This document shows, one piece after another, positions 9,601 to 21,600 of a stretch of DNA of 64,000 nt. Source of the stretch: Parelaphostrongylus tenuis (Eukaryota; Nematoda; Chromadorea; Rhabditida; Metastrongylidae); NCBI GenBank assembly GCA_019055375.1, contig JAHQIW010007317.1:186001-250000 (forward strand). Reading direction: 5' to 3'. The number at the start of each line of letters is the position of its first letter. Positions within the stretch are counted from its first letter, which is position 1. The translations under genes and the position numbers were made by a program. The notes beneath the pieces are model-generated. The model made no database searches. It was not told where the DNA came from and worked only from the letters and a program-made list of their open reading frames with translations.

Positions 9601-12600
9601 TGTTACTAGCTTCACAGCTGCATGGCTAGGTCATTGTTATTTGAAGTGATGTGAGCTCAACACAATTTCTGTTTGATTGACACTTTTCTGACAGGATAGT
9701 ATTTTTTCCTTGTTATTTCGATATAAGAATGCTGGGTCTTTTGACCAACTCCCTCCTCCTCCCCCTCCTCCAGCTCTCTCTCTTGTGGTCAATCAGCGAA
9801 CGTCTTATGGAACACCATAGCTCGCGTTACTCTGTGATTGCTAGGAGATTTGTCCGACCACAAGAGAGATGTTCATTTCATTTGCTCAAGAGAGATGTTC
9901 ATTTCTACGATGTTATGATGAAGATAAAGTCCTCGAGCAGCAGCAGTCCCTTGTGGGTCAAAGAGAGATTACTTTTAAGTGACTGTAAACTTAGAGATTG
10001 GAGACTATTCTTGCTACGTGTTCGCTTTTAGCTAAGCCGTGTCGAGGATGAATTCCCTGCTAGATCGCAGTATAATCCTTTGTACACTACAGCAGTTCAA
10101 TTATATGAAACTGGTAATGCTCGCGTGAAATGCTTCAGATTGCTGCAAAAGGATCTATTTCTTTTCTAGGAAGGCTCTTCAGACCTCTGTTATGACCTGC
10201 TTCTCCTGGCGCACTCGGTTTCATGTCTGCTTTCAGAAGCAGTGAGAATAATGTGGTATTGATTTTGTAACATTGAAAAGCTGTCCATGCAACGACGTTT
10301 GTTGAAAAGAATACGGAACTTAGAGTTGTAGGGTAGCTCTCGTCAGGTGGGCGGAGTAGGGAACTCTGTGGGTGCAGTCCTGTCAGTTTTCTTCCATTTT
10401 GGAACCGTCTATATCAACCAGCAAAATGTGAGATCAGAGTTAATATGTGTTGGGACAAGCCAAAATTAGCGCTGTGTTGTGTCTTAGCGCAGATGCGTCA
10501 TCTATCTCACTTTCTTCGATCACAGCAAACTTCTTGGTATATGCCAGTTTTTTCTGTTCTAGGATTCTTCATTCACTTTCAAGGACTCGAACGCTAATTC
10601 TAACTCGAAAACGATGGCTCCTGTGAAAAATGGGCAGGAGGCAATGAGAGCAGAATCTGATGGGCTAGACACGAATCTATACTCAAGACAGATGTTTCTT
10701 TTTCATCATTTGATTCAATTAGAGCACATTTCCATTAACAAAATTTAGACAAGGTTTTGTAGATATGCACTTGGAGAATCCGCAATGATTAATCTCAGAA
10801 AGGCATCTGTCGTCATATCTGGATTGGGAGCAGTTGGCGTGGAAGTGGCCAAGAATCTAATTCTTGGAGGTACCGAGGGAATCTGTTTTTTTTTTTTTTT
10901 TTGAGGAAGTCCAGTAGTTTTCGATAGTTTAGCTTTTGTGTTCAGGAGTCAGGAGTGTTACTCTCCATGATATGAAAGATACTGAATGGTTAGATCTTTC
11001 TGCTCAGTATTACCTCACGGAGGACGATATCGGTAGAAATCGTGCTGCTGCCAGTTTTGAAAAGTGATTTTTCTATAGTTCGCTCCCATATAGTGTTCAC
11101 TACTCGACCTTTATAAAGTCATTGGTGAAAACAACTTTACTTTAGGCTTGCTGAGCTGAATGACAGCGTCAACTGCCAACTCCTTCGTGATGAACTTTCG
11201 GAGGATTTGATCAAACAGTTTGATGTTGGTATTCTAATAAACGAGTATCATTCCCATTCATTTTTAAGTTTTTAAACTTTCAGCTCATTGTGTTGACTGA
11301 CACTCCGCGCAAAGCGCAGTTGGACATTTCGCATTGGGTGAGGAAGCATAATCGTCGAATGATTGTGGCTGACGCTCGTGGACTGTATAGCTACATATTT
11401 AACGACTTTGGTAACTCGTTCCGAGTAGATGACTTGAATGGCGAGCAAGTCAAAGAGGTTGTTCTCAGTTGTATACCGTTAAATGCTATATCTTCTTCTA
11501 TGTCCAGTTTTCAGTTTCTCATTGAGCATATTGATGCCGAGACTGGTGACGTGACGACGTTAGAAAATCAAATGCATGGATTAGAAGATGGAGATTATGT
11601 TACGTTCAGTGAAGTTAAGGGAATGACGGAACTCAATGGCTGCGCTCCTGTGAAAGTGACTGTAAAAAGTATATGACAGTGAAACATTCGGATAACTCTG
11701 CCATTGAAGGAGGGAGGTTGAATGGTCACTGTAGTTTTCTAAAAATCTTGTTCAGAACCTCACGTATTCAACATTGGTGATGTAACAAGGTCGATGTCTC
11801 AGTACGAAGAAGGTGGACGAGTCAAACAAGTGAAGGTAAGCAAATGAAGATACCCCGTAATAAGATCAACTTATCTCCCACCTTCCGTGTTTCCTTGATT
11901 TAGGCAATTTTTACGCAGTCTGAGATTGTCAGACTACATATCGAATTTCAACTATGTGGTTTATATTCACTCTTTTTCTTACGAAATCCGGAAACTTTAG
12001 GTACCCACTTTTGTTTCGCACAAGCCTCTCGCGGAATCGATGGCTGAGCTGGAGTTCGTTTACTGGGATTTTGCAAAGATGGAATACCCAAATCAGTTGC
12101 ATTCACTGTGGAATGCTTTGTACAGTTTTGAGTTAAAGGTCGGTTCTCTTTCATATGGTTTGGTGATTAAATCCAACGTTTTTTTTTTTATTAGCATGGA
12201 CGACGGCCTGTTCCTCGCTGTGACGACGATGTTACCTTGCTTAAAGCGGAGTTACCGGAAGGAGCTGAAGTGGATGAAAAACTTCTGAAACGCTTTAGTC
12301 ATCAGGTAACTGTGGCTTCCAATACGTTTAAGTCATCTAATAATTGAGGTCTCAAGTCTGTTAGAAGCGAGATTCATTGTCGTAAGTGAACAGTGAAACT
12401 GACATGCGGGTACGTTAATCTTTTCGCGACCGTGTGCCTACGGCCTCTTCATCTTCAGCTGGCAACTCTGGACGGCCTGCCCCACCTCCTCTTTGTTTCT
12501 AACGCCCTACATCCTGCATATAACAATGGCACGCTGCCGCGTCAGGCAATGGCAGACTATCACGTCTAACAATGCTGCCTGCTGCGTCTAACAATAGCAC

Positions 12601-15600
12601 CCTAAAGATTGGAGACAAAGGTTGTGTGTCCACGGTCTCGAGAGTGGTTGACGGAGTGGGCATTTTAGCTTCGTTGTGCAGAGTTAGACTACATTTATCG
12701 TGCACCCTTGCATATTTTTTTCATGTACTATAAGCTACTAATTTCATCGTGACATTGAATTTTCCACTGATTCAGCAAGAAAATAAAATCAGCTTTGACG
12801 CGTGGAACCTCTTTGCTGAAGTTAGCGATCTGTTGTTCAGTTTATGAATTAGAAAAGTGACTCTAGATAAGGTCAATGAGCATAAAAAAGTTTTTCAAAA
12901 GAATCACCGTACCCACATTTACTATAGTACACACGTAATGCTGAGCGTGGCTATAAGATATAACTCCATGTGAAGCCTGATAGACAGCTTTGTGGCGCGA
13001 TGTGAAATGGAAACAGTATCGTTGGTCGTTCTAACCACTCAATGAATTATCACTCCCGTTATCATGCCGAATTCCCGTTCAGAGGGACTCACATGGTCCG
13101 ATAAGTCTCCTTTTCTTCACCTTCAAATACTTTCCAGAATTACTAGAAGAACTGAATGGATATGTCCCAATTTTCTGTACCCTTTATGGGAGTTTTTTGG
13201 TTCACTGTAGCACTTGATAGTACGTCGAGGCTCGTCGCGGCTCCCGTGAAGCCAGTCCTCCTCACCTACAACACTCTCCGGTCAGTCAACAATGAACGCC
13301 CCATGGAAGTATTCCACGATATTAAAAAAGAAAGAAGAAACGGATGGAATGCTAGCAGTACTGAGAACCGCACAATGAAAAACGCTGCAAAGACGGGTGA
13401 AATAAAGTGCATATAGAGTCAAGAAAACTTCATATTAATGTGATAGTTTGCTCAGTTTTCATTTTCCGGAACATTTCCATCTTTTTGTGTGGTAAAAAGC
13501 GCCCATAACTCATGCACGGTGTTGTCAACTATGCATAACCGATTGCTAACGTATGCAAAGTATTTTCGAGAAGGGAACACTCAGTTACTGGTGAAAAATT
13601 GGACATCTAACGTTATTTATGCAGCTGGATAATCAAGTTAACATGATTTCATACCTAATCCTTGTCTGACGTAACCGAAACAAAGCAGAAGACACAGGCG
13701 GTTATGCAGAGTGCGTTGGGACGGGAGTCATTGGCATTTTAGGGCCAAGTTGGCGATGTCTTGGGCAATTATTGATTGCGCCATCGCTTTATAATCACAA
13801 ATTTTGAGCGACGGTCAATTCAGAGCAGATCTACCGGTGAAACAAGGAAGCTGATACAGTTTTGCGAATCCTTCATCACACATGTCTAAGTTGGTCGAAT
13901 GTAGCACAAATTATGCAGACCTTATCTGTAAATAAGTTTGTTGATTTCGATTTCCCACGCTCCGCAGACTTACTAAGCATTCCACGCCTTCTCATTGTAA
14001 ACACTAAAATATGCGTTCAGTCAACTCTAATATGTTCAACGAAATCATATGCATTGCATCCTTCAGGGGTGTTTAATCAACCTCAAACGGCTAATCCTTC
14101 ATCGTGTCGTTTGAAAATCTGTGAAAGTGATCAACGGTTAAGGAAAAGGATCATTGAATGGAACCGACAGCTGTCAGAGGGTTAGAAAATCTTATCGGTC
14201 CTCGTATTCAGGTGGAATTTGTTAGGTTGCTGCCTATGGAGTAGGTTTATCGCATTCGTTAGTAGGCTAAGAGTCTAGTTCAAGAACAAGTAGACCTAAC
14301 TCATTGGTGCTAAAATAGAAATACAGGATGATCAATTTGACAGTTAACTATCACCATGACTCAACACTTGGATGTTCAATAAAGCACAGTAATTTTTGGG
14401 TACGTTTTAGTGGAAATTGTTCCATGTCGAACATTAAGTTTTTATGGAGCATTGTGATCGTGTCCTGTGAAGGTTTTGTTAGAGTTTGAACTGTAGCATA
14501 CAGTAGAGTAGGGCACCTTAACGCTCTTCACAAGCAGTGGACTCTTGCGGGCAAATAATTCGATATAGAAACTACGCTGTTTGTAAGGTTTTTTTTTATG
14601 GAAGATGTGATACGAGAAAACGGGAGAAGGAGATATTTATGCATATATTCGAATCTCATCTGATTTATCATTAGATTTTCAATGTTCTATGTCGGTCTAC
14701 CATCGTCGATAAACCATTATATGAACCTAGTTTTCACAGTTGCTGAATGATACAACTTGTCTGGGTCTAAGAATCTTTGTATCAGGTCGTTCCATAAGTT
14801 TTGGCAGTAGAACACAAACCACAAATCTATTAAACAGAAGTAATTAAATTCATCTCCGCACTTATGCGCGAGTGGCTCGTAGGAGGAAAATGCTAGTGGA
14901 GCGGCCCGCATGATTAACAGAGCTTGGGGCGATTATACGTTTGCAAAGAGGATGGCTAGGAAGTGGTTCGCGAAGTTCAATGGAGAGAATAGTCTGGAGG
15001 ATCAATCACACTCAGGCCGTCCACAGGAAGCTCCGTTAATATTGCGCGCTAGCATTTTCCCTCATGCGCCAGTGATGTAGTAAGCGAGTTTGTTCCCACG
15101 ACAGCTCTATCTCAATGCAAGTATAGGCAAATTGTATGCTAAAATGTTTGCAAGAAAACACAAATTGAATTTTATCAAAATCGTGCAATTCTAATCATTT
15201 CTGTTTAATATTTGATATTTTCTATTCTAGTGTCAGAAATTACGGAACGACCTAATAATATTTGCAATACTATTTATTTTTGCCCTTAGATCACTTCGTT
15301 TTAGGCTGCTGGAAACCTTGTGACTGTTGCTTCTATCGTTGGTGGTATTGCCGCTCAAGAGGCAATGAAAGCTGTCACACACCATATGACTCCCTTGAGG
15401 CAATGGCTGTATCTTGACTGTGACGATGCACTTCCCGGCGATTGGAGCGAGTTTGATAGTTCTAAGCTCACTCAGGAAGATTGTAAACCGGTATACTGTA
15501 TATGCGTTGCGTTAAAGATCTGTTAAGAAGATTTTTCTATGTTTAGCGTGGCTCTCGATATGATGGACAAGCTGCCGTCTTCGGATGGAAATACCAAGAA

Positions 15601-18600
15601 GCTTTGTTCTCTCAGAGGTGGTTCATTGTAGGAGCTGGTAGGTTTATTTGCAATTAATTTGTTTTATCCATTAATCTATTTGTCTTTGTTTAGGAGCTAT
15701 TGGATGCGAACTGCTGAAAAATCTCGCCATGATGGGAGTGGCTTGTGGTGAAAATGGCCTTATAAAAATAACCGACATGGATCAAATTGAAATTAGTAAT
15801 CTGAATCGGCAGTTCCTTTTCCGAATGAGTGATGTTGGGGTGGGTGTTTTGTTAGTTTATAAAATGTTGTTATGAATGTTCTTGTTTTTCTCTTCAGAGT
15901 AAGAAGTCAGCCGTTGCTGCTAGAGCGGTGAAAACATTCAATAAGGATATACAAATTGAAGCCCTTTGTGAAAAAGTAGGATCCGAGACTGAACATATCT
16001 TTAGCGACGATTTCTTCGCTGATCTTGATGGAGTACTGAATGCACTGGATAATGTTGACGCTCGTAAGCTTTCTATTGATTGATTTCTTTAAAGATTAGC
16101 AGAATGAAGTGTGACTGTCCTATTTAGGGCGTTATATGGATAGACGATGCGTGTACTACCGGCTTCCCTTGCTTGAATCAGGTACAATGGGCACGAAAGG
16201 AAATACACAAGTCGTATATCCCCACTTGACCGAGTCCTATGGGTCAGTTGTAATTATGGATTCTTTATTTAACTGCTCTCTCAGCAGTGGTGTAATGTGT
16301 AATTATATAACTAGTAATGTTGAGTAAAGTGACGTGCAAAACTCTGGACCTTGGGCGGACTGAACCTCCGTCTTGTCCTTTAGAGAGGTACAGGAAGAGC
16401 GGGAGCAGAACAATAGTCACGGTAATGCAGTGGCTAACACTTGTCTGCGCAGACGGTGGAACGCAGGTTCAACTGTGGTCGCATAAAATCAGTGAACATT
16501 GTGTATGATCATGATGTGTCTCAATCAGAAGCTTGCTTTAGAACATGATTCAGTCGTCTAATGTTCAGCACAAAAAGTGACGATGACTATATTAGAATAA
16601 AATCTTTTCCATCAGGACAGAGATTATCAAATCTTTTGCTAAAGCTTTTCGAATTTGTAATATATGTCGGTTCAGATTTTTGATTCCATAAGTTTGTCAA
16701 AAGGCACTTCTTCATCACTGACAATCGTTCTGATTTAGTCGAGGCGGTTGTCGAGATGCTTGAGCAGTGTTAATTCCTTGCTGAAAGAGTTTCATACTTT
16801 GTATCGCTTAGCGTGTGAATTCTCTTTTTGGCGAGTTTTTTTGCGCTTTTTCTTAATAAGAAAACCAGTTGCATTTGGTCTCTGTTTTGGTATAAGATAA
16901 AAATAACTTCTGAGGAAACCAGTGGTTCATTAGAAACGCGGATTGAAATTATGCGATACGAGCACTTCAAAATCCAAAAAAATGTTGGTTGCTATTCCTT
17001 CTTCCTTACCGAAGGACTGTATTAGCGGAACTTTGCAAGGAAGCAGACAAAATTTTCTGATAACAGAACATCTTTGGCCGGAATATCTATACTTAACGTG
17101 CAGTTCAATCCATCTGTTACATTTTTCAGTTGAAGATGTTCTGTCATCAGAACGTTTTGTTTGTTTCCCGAAAAAATTTTTCCGCTGCTGTGATTTCATC
17201 GAGTTTCATCTAGTTACGATAATTCAGTCCTTCGGGTACGAAAAAGCGTAGCAGTCAACGTTCGTTTGGATTTCGAAGTGATTTTATTGCATGTTCAAGC
17301 CGCGTCTCTAAATTACCACTGGTTTTCTTAGAAATAGTTTTTGACTTTACACCGTAACGGAGACCTTAAGAAATTTGTTTTTTTTTTTGAGAAAAAGCGG
17401 AAGCATTCGTCTAGTGATAACTAACACATTAATAGTGACCTATTCTCCATTTTTTGCCTTTATCATTGTGAATATGACCGATATCCAGAGTACTGCTTCA
17501 CTTGTCCATATCTTTGCACTGGCGAGAGCTCTGGCTGCTGAAATAGCTCAAGGCAGTGTTGTTGAATATCCTAAAGCTGACAAATCGCCGTGCTGTTTCC
17601 ACTGACAACCGCCTTGGTGGACTCCTTATTTTCCGATTTCGACTCAACCCAAGATGTCTGGTCTAATCCACATTGTCTTCACCATCGTTCAACGGTGACC
17701 CATTTTTCCGCTGTGCGGTCGCCTTGTAGTCAGGTCTTTTGGTGTATCTTGTGGTTTCTTTGTCATTTCGCAATTGTTATTAGCGTCCTGCGCGCTTGTG
17801 ACGCAGTGGTTAGAGGTGCCCTGGAGCATACACGTGGTCAGTGGTTTGACGTGCGTAAAGCTCACCAACACTTCCACCTCTTGGGGATTGGTGATTGGTA
17901 CCAGACTTGTCTGGGAGGGTAGCAACACTGGCTCAATACTTCGAAGGCTACTGCGAGTCTTTATAAAGGCCAAATATGAATTCATTCTTCTCAAACGAAT
18001 TCAAAAATTGAAGATACATGCAGGGCGCATCCCTGAGGGACGCAGAAAACCTTTTCAAGCGTAACTTTTCACTTATCGTTATATTTTGGGTGAAATTTTT
18101 CTTGTTTTTCTTTTCTAACGGAACCGTGACTCTTCATAGCTCCTACGAGGAATAGAAGAATTGATTGTTGGTCAATAAGTCGGTTTTATATGTATGAAGC
18201 CTGTCAGGTATAGGCGAACTGAACTTATTTTCATTGATAGTGAGCAATAAGTGTATGAAGACATGTGCAGTGTGGAGTCTTGAATCGAATAGAGAGGACG
18301 TTCGTCGTATTATGAACATATTTGTAACTGATAGAAGAGAAAACATAAAAATCTGTACGTTTTTTCTGGAGTCTGGATGTGAACGAGACAAGCTGTTACC
18401 TGTAAGAAGAGGACCTACAGCTCTTGATGGGATTGAAAAGATTACTTTGCCTGTGCCTCCAAGAAGAATTTGTATATTACCACTGTTATTGACGAAATAA
18501 TGCGCAACAGAATCGGAGCGATGTATTAGTAATTTTATGGAGAGATTATCAATGATTAAAGGCATTATCAAGTCGCTCGTGGTACTTGTGCCAAGCTCTC

Positions 18601-21600
18601 CTGCATCTCATGGGCTCCTACATTTGAACCAATGGACGCAGCAAAATCTTTTGTGGCATAGTATTTTTACATTACTTATGAAGCGTTCAACATTACATGT
18701 GGTTCATTTATGGGGCATTTCTGTCCAGTTTGTTTTCTATTAGCCACAAAAATGTATGCTGTAGTGATAGAGGTATCAATTATAATCAGTTATTTACAGA
18801 AGTTGTAAATTATGAGGAATGGGAATTTCAAAGCTAAAATTTCTCTTAGAAGGTTGATATCTGAAGTTTTTGTCAGTAAAATATTTTAGAGTGAGAGTGT
18901 GGAGATACAAAACGAAATCTAGGATGGTTACTATAAGTAGCGAAAAACTTTCAATTTCAAACAGTAAAATGTTTGTATATTTGACATCGATATTATGTAG
19001 TAAATACCATTGAGCATACCATTGCTACACATAAAGTGATAGTCTTCATCACAACCCATTCATGTTCACAGCCCCTTAGTTCTTTGTTTGATCTAACAAT
19101 TGTTTGTTGCAAAAAAAGTTCAAGAAGTTGTAATAGTCAGGAAACGAGTAGTTCTGTTGGATAATGTGGTCATTGAAAGGATTAGGCTCTGTATTCACTT
19201 TGAATTCCCACTGAAATTATACGGTCACCTTTTCTTCTTCGTTTCTTTCAGAATTGTGCTCGCTGTAAAACATCACTGTAAAAAATGCAAATATCCAGCA
19301 TGAAACTTTTGAAGAAGTTAATGGCTGTAAATTATGTGCCATAGAACAAGTAAAAAGCCCTGTTTTTGAACAGTATGGAATTTCATATCAAATAACTGCA
19401 CTGTGGTTCTGAATATCCAGTCTTGGTATAGGTGCAGCAACTAAGTGATTGATGGATTTTATGCAGTTTATATCTTTCGAAGTTTATAGGTCTTCTGTTG
19501 ATCCGCCTGAGAAGGATATTCCCATTTGTACTCTAAAGAATTTCCCAAATGAAATCCAGCACACAATACAATGGGCGCGAGATTTGTTTGAAGGTAAGTA
19601 AGAGTTGCTTGTTTTTTCTACAAAACTTCCTAGTAATCTCCTTGTTTATACTCTTTAAATTACTTTATTCGACGCGTATCAGTTCTTTTCTTTTCTGTGC
19701 GGATTTTAGTATTTTATCAATTACTTCGTCTGCTCACGTTCGTCGTTTGACTAAGAATTTGTCCTATTCATGAATTGCCGTATAATACTTTCTGAGCTTA
19801 TCTCGTTGGAGTTTTGAGGATAGATAGACTGTAACGTTCCGTTGAATATTCCTTGTTGATTGCTGAAGAGTGTTGGACGTAGGTGGAGATCAACCCCGCG
19901 CCAAACTGCGCCAGTATCGCTATCCGCTCGGCCTCTGGCTTTTGTCTTTGTATAGAGTAGTTATTAAATGACAAAGAGTTCTACAAGTGGCTTATAACCT
20001 AACATCCAATGGCAGTATTTGCTATGCATTCTGAAATAACGAAGTTGTCAGGAAAGTTGTCTTTGTGTATAAATCAATTAGCGTGGTAAATAATTAGCTT
20101 GATTAATCGATTTTATTTTTCTTTGTCAGGTCTCTTCACTGGCCCCGCAGAAACTGCAAATCAGTTCCTATCTGATGAACGTGCGTTTTTGGAACGTTTA
20201 GAGCAAATGAACGTAAGCCAAAGAATGCAACTTCTAGGACAAGTCAGTTTTTTTTCCATATCATGACATTTTTACAGCAGCTAACAAAGAATATGTAATA
20301 ATTCATCACTTTGATAATAGATAGGCATGAACAGCTGCTCTTACCTTCTTACTATCTTGCACTTTAAGGTGAAAGATTCACTTATTGATAGTAAGCCATC
20401 GAATGCTGAAGACTGTGTGAAATGGGCTCGGCTGTTATTCCAGGTTTTTTAATCACTTATGTCACATATGACTTCCGTTTCATTTCATGGTGATTGTTCT
20501 CTTTAGGAGCATTATCATGACAACATCGCACAAATGCTACATTCGTTCCCACCACACCAGGTGACTGATCAAGGAGCGAAGTTTTGGTCGGGAACAAAAC
20601 GATGTCCGCACGTGCTCTATTTTGATCCGTCCCAGGTGGATACCTCTTCTGGCTCTGTCTTTTTTACCAAATTTTACGTGCTATCGCTTTGGTGTTCAGT
20701 TGTTTCTTATTACTCGTTCTCTTTTGATTTCAGGAGGAGCATAGAAATTTCGTCTATGCTGCTTCGATTCTCCGTGCTGAAATGTATGGTCTGGAGCCGT
20801 TGCTCAATGTTGATTACGCCATGCAGGTTCTCGTTTATATTTACATTTTGGTCTGTTTATTCGGCGAAATATGAAGTTTACAATCTCTACAGTTTTCTTC
20901 AAGTTACTATTAGAAAGGATCCTGCTTTGAGAACATCTCAAATGAATGCTTGTCGCTCTTCGTTTTGATTTCATGCAGTGTTCCATTACAGTGGAATTTA
21001 TTCTCACGAAAAATTTTCTTTAGAGCTGAACTTCGTGAATTAACGTCCTAAATACTCAGCCACCCGACTGAGTCAATATTTTCTTTTATAGATTGCGTGT
21101 TCTGTGCAACCTCCTCCATTTAAACCACGTGCCGGAGTTAAGATAGCGGTGACTGAGGCAGAGGCGAAGGAGAACGCCGAGGTGGAAGATGGTGAATAGA
21201 TTTCTTTTCTGACTCTCTATTACCACTTTTAGCTTCTATTCACCATTTTGAAGACTGCATGTAGCGCAGTAGGTAGAAGTTCTCTGTTAGCTTGATCCAT
21301 CTATGACCAGGTCAATCCATCGATGATAAGTGGTCTGATCCCGTGCTCAAGGCTTACCAAGCCTTTCATCTTTCCAGTCTGATTGGTGCCAGACTTGTTT
21401 GAGAGGATAGCAGCGCTGACCTGATATATAGGTAGACCAACACGAGTCACTGTAGAAGCCAGATATGCGTTCAGTCACCTCAAACGATTTTTAAGAGAAC
21501 CAATGCATGGCCCTTTTCTCAGGGATTGATCAGCACCGACTGTTTTATCCTTTAAATTATTCACCATTTTTAGCTAACGCCGATTCAATGCTGGAACAAT

